Shown: positions 1-5,207, counted from the first letter of the stretch. The stretch: 5,659 nt of DNA from Oxalobacteraceae bacterium (GCA_947446335.1 CANFGA010000237.1:1-5659); one strand, 5' to 3'. The notes: generated by a model not told the origin, from the sequence alone. Translations and numbers: made by a program.

Positions 1-2
1 AA

Positions 3-206
3 ACGCGGCGCCAGATCAAGGCGATGGCGAAGACATTTTCAGGCAAGGTACTCTTGATCGATACCGAGACTGCAGCCACGCCGGGCGATTCCGGCATCAC
101 ATGGCAAGGCAACATCGGCCATTTGAGCGTGACCTCGAACTGGGTCGAGGTCGATGTCAAGCCGAGTCAAGACTTGATCTTTGCCCTCAAGCCGCGCAGC
201 GACTGA
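3..206 (+). CDS. 3' end of an unidentified protein gene (partial)
   Basis: An open frame enters from the left edge and ends at TGA 204-206, giving 67 residues of a C-terminus. Codons are GC-rich at third positions, which supports real coding. An ATG at 24 is internal to the open frame and need not be the start. The visible segment contains KTFSGKVLLIDTE, then a stretch rich in V, T, W and D (SNWVEVDVKPSQDLIFALK) that reads like a beta-rich domain end. There is no signal peptide, membrane segment or motif that I recognise. It converges on slyD with an 18-bp gap and no obvious hairpin between the two stops. I do not know the product; the N-terminal part outside the window would be needed to name it. 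Confidence 0.6.
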   Translation, partial: TRRQIKAMAKTFSGKVLLIDTETAATPGDSGITWQGNIGHLSVTSNWVEVDVKPSQDLIFALKPRSD

Positions 207-224
207 GGGCAGAATCAGCCGCGA

Positions 225-773
225 TCAGTGGATCGGATGACTGCGGAAATGGTCGCCCGCTTCGCCTTCATCTTCAGGCTCTGCGCCGTGGTCATGGCCA
301 TGCGCGCCATGCACGTGGCCATGCGCCAGTTCTTCATCGGTGGCAGCGCGCACGCTGGCCACATTGAGTTCAAAGCGCAATGCAATGCCGGCCAGAGGAT
401 GGTTACCATCGAGCACAACCTTGTCGTCGGCGATATCGGTCACGGTAAACAGCATCGCTTCCTCGTCGTCGCTGTCGCCATCGGGCATGCCTTCGAATTG
501 CATGCCGATTTCCAGCGGATCGGGCAAGCGATTGCGCGGCTCGACCTTGACCAGCGCCGGATCGTATTCGCCGAACGCATCGTCCGGTTCGATCTGGATC
601 GTGTTCGAATAGCCGGCTTCCTTGCCCTCGAGTTCTTCTTCGATTTTCGGCAAGGTGTTTTCATAACCACCGTGCAGATACACCATCGGCTGGCGGCCAT
701 CTTCGATCAGATTATTCTGGGCATCCGACAGCTTGTAATTGACAGTCACGACCGTATTCTTGGCAATCTTCAT
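225..773 (-). CDS. slyD: FKBP-type peptidyl-prolyl cis-trans isomerase SlyD
   Basis: SlyD is a cytoplasmic prolyl isomerase and folding chaperone; in E. coli its His-rich tail also binds nickel and assists hydrogenase maturation. The 182-residue product has the expected layout: an FKBP half (about 1-70) with IEPDDAFGEYD at 61-71, an inserted chaperone flap (about 75-120), the closing strand LDGNHPLAGIALRFELNV at 121-138, and an acidic, His-rich tail from 150. The tail has six His between 151 and 162 (HGHVHGAHGHDHG) and three more near the end. There is no Cys in the protein, unlike the Cys- and His-rich tail of the E. coli enzyme. I chose the ATG at 773 because AAAGGAAG lies 5-12 nt upstream and the N-terminus MKIAKNTVVTVNYKL is typical. 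An in-frame ATG at 803 would add ten atypical residues and overlap a -10 box. Divergent from roxA. Confidence 0.95.
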   Translation of the reverse strand: MKIAKNTVVTVNYKLSDAQNNLIEDGRQPMVYLHGGYENTLPKIEEELEGKEAGYSNTIQIEPDDAFGEYDPALVKVEPRNRLPDPLEIGMQFEGMPDGDSDDEEAMLFTVTDIADDKVVLDGNHPLAGIALRFELNVASVRAATDEELAHGHVHGAHGHDHGAEPEDEGEAGDHFRSHPIH

Positions 774-803
774 GGTGCTTCCTTTCATTATATGGGCAGC
801 CAA

Positions 804-809
804 ATTATA
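804..809 (-). promoter_or_regulatory. Probable slyD -10 box
   Basis: On the minus strand TATAAT is read from 809 to 804. Transcription would start near 797, giving a leader of about 24 nt that includes the slyD ribosome site. A second minus-strand TATAAT at 793-788 would start transcription so close that the ribosome site is cut, so it is less likely. No good -35 hexamer is visible 16-18 bp upstream; that position is taken by the inverted repeat at 822-836. Confidence 0.5.
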
Positions 810-821
810 CCCTCAGGGCGA

Positions 822-836
822 AAGCCGATGCGGCTT
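822..836. repeat. 6-bp inverted repeat between divergent slyD and roxA promoters
   Basis: AAGCCG (822-827) and CGGCTT (831-836) are perfect inverted copies with ATG between them. The centre (829) lies about 17-20 bp from both the slyD -10 box (804-809) and the roxA -10 box (846-851), which is where a -35 element would sit for either gene. It could be an operator for a shared regulator or a chance dyad; short GC-rich repeats of this size do occur at random. Confidence 0.4.
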
Positions 837-842
837 CGTCGT

Positions 843-851
843 TGATATAAT
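843..851 (+). promoter_or_regulatory. Extended -10 promoter of roxA, very close to the start codon
   Basis: TGATATAAT matches the extended -10 consensus TGnTATAAT exactly, with TATAAT at 846-851. An extended -10 explains why no TTGACA-like -35 is seen. The roxA ATG begins at 857, only five bases after the box, so the expected start of transcription (about 857-859) falls on or beside the start codon. Confidence 0.55.
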
Positions 852-856
852 GGGCC

Positions 857-1987
857 ATGAAAAAATTAACGATTTTAGGCGACATGACGCCGGCCCAATT
901 TTTGCGCGACTATTGGCACAAGAAGCCGCTGCTGATCCGCCAAGCCATCCCCGGCTTCAAGCCCTTGATCAGCGTCGCCGAGCTCGCCGCACTGGCGGCG
1001 CAAGACCATGTCGAATCGCGCCTGGTGATCCAGGCCGGCACCGAATGGTCGATGCAGGAAGGCCCGCTGGCCGAGTTGCCGCCACCCGAACAAAAGCAGT
1101 GGACGCTGCTGGTGCAAGGCGCGAACTTGCATCATGCTGCAGCGGACGCGCTGCTGCGCCAGTTCCGCTTCATCCCCGATGCCCGTCTGGACGATCTGAT
1201 GATCAGCGTCGCCACCGATGGCGGCGGCGTCGGTCCGCATTTCGACTCGTACGATGTATTTCTGTTGCAAGCCCAGGGCCAGCGTCAATGGCGCATCGGC
1301 GCACAAAAGGATTTGAGCCTGGTCGAGGGTTTGCCGCTGAAAATACTGAGCAAATTCACTCCCAGCGAAGAATTCATCCTCGAACCTGGCGACATGCTGT
1401 ATTTGCCGCCGCACTATGCGCACGACGGGGTCGCCATCGGCGATTGCCAAACCTATTCGATCGGCTTTCGCGCGCCGTCTTACCAGGAACTGGGCGAAGC
1501 ATTCCTGCAATTCATGGCCGACTCGATCGATTTGCCGGGCCGCTATGCCGATCCGGAATTGGCGCCGACCAAGCATCCGGCCGAGATTCCGCGCCACATG
1601 CTCACCACCATCGCCGCCGAAATGAACAAGGTGCGCTTCACCGATGACGACGTGACGATTTTCCTCGGCGAGCACTTGTCGGAGCCGAAGCACAATGTCT
1701 TTTTCAAGGGCCCGACCAAGCCATTGACACCGCCGCGTTTCGCGCTGAGCGCAGCCAAGAAAGGCCTGTCCTTGTCGCGCAAGACGCAAATGCTGTATCG
1801 CGGCAAGCACGTGTTCATCAATGGCGAGTCGTTTGCCGTTGGTAGCGCCGACAAGGCGCAACTGGAGGCGCTGGCCAACAACCGGGCGCTCGATGGCGCG
1901 GCGCTCGCTGGCGCGTCCGAGGATGTGATGGACGCCTTGTACACTTGGTACCAAGACGGCTGGCTGGAACTGGGGCTGACCGGATAA
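857..1987 (+). CDS. roxA: Ribosomal oxygenase RoxA (YcfD-like JmjC/cupin protein), L16 arginine 3-hydroxylase
   Basis: RoxA is an Fe(II)- and 2-oxoglutarate-dependent oxygenase; the E. coli enzyme (YcfD) hydroxylates an arginine of ribosomal protein L16. The 376-residue product matches the family length. The iron ligands are visible as H128 and D130 in GVGPHFDSYDVFLLQ and H189 in LPPHYAHDG. R143 in QGQRQWRIG is at the position of the 2-oxoglutarate-binding arginine of YcfD. The N-terminal part (FLRDYWHKKPLLIRQ, 15-29) and the block LDDLMIS just before the first ligand are also YcfD-like, and a C-terminal winged-helix-type region follows the cupin core. The ATG at 857 has no ribosome site, consistent with a leaderless message. 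M10 (ATG at 884), preceded by TTTTAGGCGAC, is an alternative start. The downstream gene at 2003 begins 15 bp after the stop, so the two are probably co-transcribed. Confidence 0.93.
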   Translation: MKKLTILGDMTPAQFLRDYWHKKPLLIRQAIPGFKPLISVAELAALAAQDHVESRLVIQAGTEWSMQEGPLAELPPPEQKQWTLLVQGANLHHAAADALLRQFRFIPDARLDDLMISVATDGGGVGPHFDSYDVFLLQAQGQRQWRIGAQKDLSLVEGLPLKILSKFTPSEEFILEPGDMLYLPPHYAHDGVAIGDCQTYSIGFRAPSYQELGEAFLQFMADSIDLPGRYADPELAPTKHPAEIPRHMLTTIAAEMNKVRFTDDDVTIFLGEHLSEPKHNVFFKGPTKPLTPPRFALSAAKKGLSLSRKTQMLYRGKHVFINGESFAVGSADKAQLEALANNRALDGAALAGASEDVMDALYTWYQDGWLELGLTG

Positions 1988-2002
1988 GCAGGAGCTGCGG
2001 CA

Positions 2003-2473
2003 ATGGAAAGTCTGTCATTTTCAACCAGGCTTGAATTCGAACAGGAAATCGGGCGCTGCCTGGCCCGGGCCAATCAACGACTGGACCTGTTCGATCCCGA
2101 CTTCTCATTGTGGCAATTGGGCAGTTCCAGATTCGATACCGAGCTGCGCCGCCTTTTGATCGGCAAGGGTCACATCCGCATGCTGGCGCACGACTACAGC
2201 CATCTGAAACAGCAGTGCCCGCGCTTTCTGCACTTGCTGCGGGACTTCAGCCATGCGATCGAATGCCGCGTTACCCACCCCAACGAACGCCATCTGACCG
2301 ATTCGTTCTGTATCTGCGACGATCTGCATCTGGTGCGGCGCTTCCACTGCGACCATGCGCGCGGCGTGGCCACCTTCGATGCAGCGCCGCAAGCGACTGC
2401 TTGCAGCAAGCGCTTCGAGGAACTCTGGCCACGCGCCAACGACGCCATGCAGATCGGCACCACCGGTCTGTGA
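2003..2473 (+). CDS. Conserved-type small protein of unknown function, co-operonic with roxA
   Basis: This encodes 156 residues starting at ATG 2003, with AGGAG at 1990-1994 eight bases upstream, so the start is well supported. No signal peptide or membrane segment is visible, so it is likely cytoplasmic. Features are LDLFDPDFSLWQLGSS (27-42), an Arg-rich helix DTELRRLLIGKGHIRMLAHD (45-64), HLTDSFCICDDLHLVRR (97-113), and a closing F-x2-LW (138-142). The pattern of a target strand, a DD turn and an R-rich return strand near the end resembles catalytically inactive phospholipase D-like folds. I recall betaproteobacterial proteins of this kind under a domain of unknown function (possibly DUF7931), but could not check it. 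No HKD (HxKxxxxD) motif is present, so no nuclease or lipase activity is proposed. The 15-bp spacing from roxA suggests one operon. No hairpin terminator follows. Confidence 0.85.
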   Translation: MESLSFSTRLEFEQEIGRCLARANQRLDLFDPDFSLWQLGSSRFDTELRRLLIGKGHIRMLAHDYSHLKQQCPRFLHLLRDFSHAIECRVTHPNERHLTDSFCICDDLHLVRRFHCDHARGVATFDAAPQATACSKRFEELWPRANDAMQIGTTGL

Positions 2474-2508
2474 TGACAGAGAAAAAAGGGAGCATCTGGC
2501 AAGAAAAG

Positions 2509-2537
2509 ATTTCAATACAACAAAATATTATTGAAAT
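2509..2537. repeat. 9-bp perfect inverted repeat upstream of the lipoprotein promoter
   Basis: ATTTCAATA (2509-2517) and TATTGAAAT (2529-2537) are exact inverted copies separated by 11 bp. The stem would be AT-only apart from one pair and has no T-tract after it, so it is a poor terminator for the roxA operon. Its centre (about 2523) lies roughly 60 bp upstream of the predicted start of transcription for the lipoprotein gene, a usual place for an activator site. Binding protein unknown. Confidence 0.45.
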
Positions 2538-2552
2538 AACCTGTTCCGGCTA

Positions 2553-2579
2553 TTGCGCCGCACCAAAAATCGCTATAAT
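2553..2579 (+). promoter_or_regulatory. Probable promoter of the small lipoprotein gene
   Basis: A perfect -10 TATAAT lies at 2574-2579. The best -35 is TTGCGC at 2553-2558 with a short 15-bp spacer, so the upstream half is weak. Transcription would begin near 2585-2587 and leave a leader of about 140 nt before the ATG at 2729. A weaker AT-rich alternative nearer the gene (TTGTTA at 2684, TAATAT at 2699) cannot be ruled out because the whole stretch is AT-rich. Confidence 0.5.
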
Positions 2580-2585
2580 ACCGGG

Positions 2586-2728
2586 TTAGGAAGTTTCCGT
2601 TGTCTGGCAGTCACCTTTGGGTACAAAAAGCCTTCGAACGCGACCTAAAGAGCGATAATTACCGGTAATTATTCATCGCAATATTGTTATTTGTTATTTA
2701 ATATTTTTGAGTTAATTAAGGAAAACCC
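2586..2728 (+). other. Long structured 5' leader of the lipoprotein gene
   Basis: This stretch has no established gene. From the predicted start of transcription it contains TTAGG (2586-2590), which can pair with CCTAA (2644-2648). It also holds a possible 22-codon ORF starting TTG at 2600 and ending TAA at 2666-2668, the 18-bp palindrome at 2655-2672, and an A/T-rich tail (about 2680-2716) that should be unstructured. The ribosome site of the lipoprotein, TAAGGA at 2717-2722, lies six bases before the ATG and is a near-ideal match. It does not match any riboswitch or small RNA that I recognise. Confidence 0.4.
2655..2672. repeat. 18-bp perfect palindrome with flanking GCGAT/ATCGC arms
   Basis: ATAATTACC (2655-2663) is followed directly by its reverse complement GGTAATTAT (2664-2672). 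Just outside, GCGAT (2652-2656) and ATCGC (2675-2679) form a second inverted pair offset by a 4-nt bulge. As DNA it looks like a dimeric regulator site about 70 bp downstream of the predicted start. As RNA it could fold as an AATTA/TAATT stem with a CCGG loop, extended by the flanking arms. No T-tract follows directly, so it is not a standard terminator. Confidence 0.65.
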
Positions 2729-2956
2729 ATGAAAAAATCACTGCTGATCATCTCCCTGTTGGCTGTTGCTTTGGCTGCTTGCAGCAAAAAAGAAGAAGTT
2801 CCAGCACCAGCACCAGAAGCAGTCGTAGCTCCTGCTCCTGCTCCAGAAGCTGCTGCTCCAATGGCTGCTCCAGCTGCTGACGCTGCTGCTCCAGTTGCTG
2901 CTCCTGCTGACGCCGCCGCTCCTGCTGCTGCTCCTGCTGAAGCTCCAGCAAAGTAA
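2729..2956 (+). CDS. Small Ala/Pro-rich lipoprotein
   Basis: A 75-residue protein with a clear lipoprotein signal: MKK, hydrophobic core LLIISLLAVA, and lipobox LAAC with C18 as the lipidated residue. Position +2 is Ser, so by E. coli Lol rules it would go to the outer membrane. The mature part (58 residues) starts CSKKEEV; of the remaining 51 residues 41 are Ala or Pro by my count (28 Ala, 13 Pro), in units such as APAPE, AAAP and ADAAAP. There is no globular domain; it should be an extended flexible tail in the periplasm, perhaps a spacer or wall-touching element. That role is inference only. Ala codons are almost all GCT or GCA and Pro codons CCT or CCA, unlike the GCC/GCG-rich neighbours, which suggests strong expression or a different origin. 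It has a strong ribosome site (TAAGGA, 2717-2722), its own promoter region and its own terminator, so it is a single-gene unit. Confidence 0.85.
   Translation: MKKSLLIISLLAVALAACSKKEEVPAPAPEAVVAPAPAPEAAAPMAAPAADAAAPVAAPADAAAPAAAPAEAPAK
2896..2940 (+). repeat. 15-bp direct repeat in the Ala/Pro coding tail
   Basis: TGCTGCTCCTGCTGA occurs at 2896-2910 and again at 2926-2940, exactly 30 bp apart and in the same reading frame, encoding most of AAPAD and AAPAE. The surrounding GCT/CCT tracts are also near-repetitive. In-frame slippage here would change tail length by ten residues without breaking the gene. Confidence 0.7.
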
Positions 2957-2969
2957 TCCAGTCTGCATG

Positions 2970-2999
2970 AAAAAGCCGACCTTCGGGTCGGCTTTTTTT
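2970..2999 (+). terminator. Strong rho-independent terminator of the lipoprotein gene
   Basis: AAAAAGCCGACC (2970-2981) pairs perfectly with GGTCGGCTTTTT (2986-2997) around a TTCG tetraloop (2982-2985), followed by T to 2999, giving a seven-T tract at 2993-2999. It starts 13 bp after the TAA at 2954-2956. Because of the A run on the 5' side it could also act, more weakly, on transcripts arriving from bamC on the other strand. Confidence 0.95.
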
Positions 3000-3009
3000 C
3001 GCCTGCAGA

Positions 3010-3047
3010 TTTGTCCGGCCAGCCGTTTTGGGCTGGGACCGGACAAA
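3010..3047. terminator. Large bulged hairpin at the 3' end of bamC
   Basis: TTTGTCCGG (3010-3018) pairs with CCGGACAAA (3039-3047), and CCAGCC (3019-3024) with GGCTGG (3031-3036). This gives a 15-bp stem with a 2-nt bulge and a GTTTTG loop. It lies six bases beyond the bamC stop on the minus strand. It has no T-tract directly after it on either strand, so it may stabilise the bamC mRNA end or act together with the neighbouring TTCG hairpin rather than terminate by itself. Confidence 0.55.
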
Positions 3048-3053
3048 CGGTCG

Positions 3054-4223
3054 CTATTTCAATTGCTCGTTCAACAAGCCCAGAATCTTGCCCGACGTTG
3101 CCGTCGTATCAAGCTGACCTTCACCATTGAGTACCGTGACCTGGCTGCTTGAACCGGCGCCAGCCTTGACTGCGATCCGATAGCGCTGCGCTTCCTTGTC
3201 CTTGTCCGATGACGAACCCCAACTGAACAATTTCTTGAACATGCCTTCGGACTTGACTGCGTCGGGATCGACATAGCGCACGAAATAGGTGCCCTGGACC
3301 CGGTCGCGATCTTCCACGGTAAAGCCGACCCGGTCCAGCGCCAGGCCGACACGCCGCCATGCACGGTCAAAACCTTCATCGACTTCGAGATAGCGCGCTG
3401 CGCCGCTGCCGACGAGTTTCGCATGCAGCGGTTGCACTGCGGCCGATGCGACTGCCATCTTCGACGACTCGGCATCTTCGTTGCCGCCCAGACGCGTCAT
3501 CAGGCGCGCCAGAAACTGCGCTTCCAGACCTGGATCGTTCTCGCGTGCGGTCCAGATCGTGGATTCCTTCTGCGATCCGGTGACCACTTCTTCGGCGCCG
3601 CGATGGCTGATGTAAATTTCAGTCGAGCCATCAGGCAAGCGCTCCAGACGGGTGCGAAACTTGTCGCGCTCGCCGGTCGAATACAGCGAATCGAAGACCT
3701 TGCCCAAGGTATTGCGTACGAAGTCTTGCGGAATCTTGCCGCGATTTTCATTCCACTCGGTTTCCATGATGCCGGCTGACTGCATGTCGAGCGCCAGCGT
3801 GAAGCCCGAAGCATCCCAGAATGCCTTCAATTGCGGCCACAACGCTTCCGGTGTTTGCTGGACGACCAGCCAGCGCTGGCTGCCCGAGCGTTCGACGCGA
3901 ATGCCGCCATTTGCCTTGGGCAGCACGGCAGCGGCCGCAGCCACTGCAGGGGCACCCGTTTTTTGCGCATTGTAGCTCGATGCGGTGGCGACACCGGCAC
4001 TGGTGTCGGGCATCGAATAGCGGTTATCTCTTTGCAATTGCGTCAAATCCGGCGGCACATCGAGCGTGCTGGCCTTCTTGGTCGACTTGTAGTCGACCTT
4101 GTCATTGCCGACGACGGAGCCGATCATGCCGCAGCCGGTCAGGCTGAGCATGACGGCGCCGACGATCAAGGCGCGCGTGGCGTGTACAGTGTGTGCCTGG
4201 TTCAGTTTCTTACGAATAGTCAT
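3054..4223 (-). CDS. bamC: Outer membrane protein assembly factor BamC (lipoprotein)
   Basis: BamC (formerly NlpB/DapX) is an accessory lipoprotein of the BAM complex, which inserts beta-barrel proteins into the outer membrane; it binds BamD. The 389-residue product starts with a basic n-region (RKK), a hydrophobic core ALIVGAVMLSL, and lipobox LTGC with C31. The unstructured N-terminal segment VDYKSTKKASTLDVPPDLTQ (43-62) resembles the BamD-binding stretch of BamC. An Ala-rich linker (about 91-102) leads to two helix-grip-like domains, about 106-245 and 268-389. It is longer than E. coli BamC (344 residues). The chosen ATG at 4223 gives a proper signal peptide; the open frame runs back to 4346, but that would overlap dapA and bury the signal. 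The ribosome site is weak, so translation may depend partly on dapA, which ends 67 bp upstream. Gene order dapA-bamC is the same as in E. coli. Confidence 0.92.
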   Translation of the reverse strand: MTIRKKLNQAHTVHATRALIVGAVMLSLTGCGMIGSVVGNDKVDYKSTKKASTLDVPPDLTQLQRDNRYSMPDTSAGVATASSYNAQKTGAPAVAAAAAVLPKANGGIRVERSGSQRWLVVQQTPEALWPQLKAFWDASGFTLALDMQSAGIMETEWNENRGKIPQDFVRNTLGKVFDSLYSTGERDKFRTRLERLPDGSTEIYISHRGAEEVVTGSQKESTIWTARENDPGLEAQFLARLMTRLGGNEDAESSKMAVASAAVQPLHAKLVGSGAARYLEVDEGFDRAWRRVGLALDRVGFTVEDRDRVQGTYFVRYVDPDAVKSEGMFKKLFSWGSSSDKDKEAQRYRIAVKAGAGSSSQVTVLNGEGQLDTTATSGKILGLLNEQLK

Positions 4224-4290
4224 GTCGTTACTGGTTGAGCAGCCAAGGCTGAAATCAAAAAATGTCCGGTGTCGAATCGGGGCTTGAGTG

Positions 4291-5169
4291 TTATTGCATG
4301 ACGCCGGCAGAGCGCAGCGCAGTGCGCACGGCATCGTGGCATTCATTGGCCAGCGCCACCAGCGGCAGCCGGATGCCAGCAGGCATCAAGCCCATTTCCG
4401 CCAGCGCCCACTTGACCGGCACCGGGTTGGGCTCGATGAACAGTTGCTGGTGCAGCGGAAATACCTTGTCGTTGATCGCGATTGCGCCAGCGATGTCGCC
4501 GGCCATCGCAGCGACGCACAAGTCATGCATCGCGCGCGGCGCCACGTTGGCGGTCACTGAAATGTTGCCCTTGCCACCGCAAAACATCAGCGCCATCGCA
4601 CTGGCATCGTCGCCGGAATAGACCGCCAAGGATGGCGGCGCCAGGCGCAGCAAATCGATGCCACGCCCCAGATTGCCGGTGGCATCCTTGATGCCGACGA
4701 TGTTCGGGATCGCAGCCAGACGCACGATGGTCTGGTTCGACATGTCGGCTACGGTGCGCCCCGGCACGTTGTACAAAATGATCGGCAAGTCCACCGCTTC
4801 GGCGATCGCCTTGAAGTGCTGGTACATCCCTTCCTGGGTCGGTCGGTTGTAGTACGGCACCACCAGCAGCGCCGCATCGGCGCCCGCATCCTTGGCAAAG
4901 CGGGTCAGTTCGATCGCTTCCGCGGTCGAATTGCCGCCGGTGCCAGCGATGATCGGAATACGGCCAGCGGTATGCTCGACCGCCAGTTTGATCAGCGCAC
5001 AGTGCTCGTCGACGGTCACCGTAGCCGATTCGCCGGTGGTGCCGACGATCACGATGCCATCCGTGCCCTCGGCGATGTGCCAATCGATCAACTTGCGCAG
5101 CCCTGGAAAATCGAGACTGCCATCTGCGTGCATCGGGGTGACGATTGCTACAATGCTGCCCTGGATCAT
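4291..5169 (-). CDS. dapA: 4-hydroxy-tetrahydrodipicolinate synthase DapA
   Basis: DapA condenses pyruvate with aspartate semialdehyde, the first committed step to diaminopimelate and lysine, in the cytoplasm. The 292-residue product equals the E. coli length, and key residues keep the same numbers: K161 (Schiff-base lysine in GIKDATG), Y133 and R138 (YNVPGR), T44 and T45 in GTTGES, and Y107 in PYYNRP. Of the E. coli lysine-feedback site, S48, A49, H56, N80, E84 and Y106 are present, but position 53 is Val instead of His. The start ATG at 5169 is the only ATG between the upstream in-frame stop at 5179-5181 and the conserved N-terminus MIQGSIVAIVTP. No strong Shine-Dalgarno sequence is seen before it. 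It is transcribed with bamC downstream, and a methyltransferase gene lies 82 bp upstream in the same direction. Confidence 0.97.
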   Translation of the reverse strand: MIQGSIVAIVTPMHADGSLDFPGLRKLIDWHIAEGTDGIVIVGTTGESATVTVDEHCALIKLAVEHTAGRIPIIAGTGGNSTAEAIELTRFAKDAGADAALLVVPYYNRPTQEGMYQHFKAIAEAVDLPIILYNVPGRTVADMSNQTIVRLAAIPNIVGIKDATGNLGRGIDLLRLAPPSLAVYSGDDASAMALMFCGGKGNISVTANVAPRAMHDLCVAAMAGDIAGAIAINDKVFPLHQQLFIEPNPVPVKWALAEMGLMPAGIRLPLVALANECHDAVRTALRSAGVMQ

Positions 5170-5201
5170 AATGAGTAGTCAGACTTGATGAATAAACGAT
5201 G

Positions 5202-5207
5202 ATTGTA
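5202..5207 (-). promoter_or_regulatory. Possible dapA -10 box
   Basis: TACAAT is read on the minus strand from 5207 to 5202, in the 82-bp gap before dapA. Transcription would start near 5195 and give a leader of about 26 nt. No convincing -35 is seen at 16-18 bp, so dapA may also be read from a promoter further upstream, beyond the methyltransferase gene. Confidence 0.35.

Noticed and set aside
774..803. Longer slyD start at ATG 803
   Set aside because: It would add ten residues unlike the family N-terminus and overlap the -10 region, while ATG 773 has a proper ribosome site.
228..845. Long plus-strand ORF opposite slyD
   Set aside because: It is the antisense reading of a clear slyD gene, with no recognisable domain.
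875..1954. 359-codon minus-strand ORF opposite roxA, and an overlapping plus-strand ORF at 739-1647
   Set aside because: Both are shadows of the GC-rich roxA gene; their Arg-rich, low-complexity translations have no family features, while roxA shows all catalytic residues.
2473..2589. 38-codon ORF starting in a TGATG overlap with the stop of the gene at 2003
   Set aside because: The overlap suggests translational coupling, but there is no ribosome site, the composition is AT-rich non-coding, and the frame runs across the inverted repeat and the promoter TATAAT.
2738..3046. Gln/Ser-rich minus-strand ORFs and a Leu-rich plus-strand ORF over the lipoprotein tail
   Set aside because: They are produced by reading the GCT/CCT repeats in other frames, and they run through the terminator.
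4240..4251. CAGCC-AA-GGCTG inverted repeat between dapA and bamC as a terminator
   Set aside because: The stem is only 5 bp with a 2-nt spacer, too small to form a stable hairpin, and the two genes are probably co-transcribed.
4224..4346. 41-residue N-terminal extension of bamC
   Set aside because: It overlaps the end of dapA and would bury the lipoprotein signal peptide, which starts naturally at ATG 4223.
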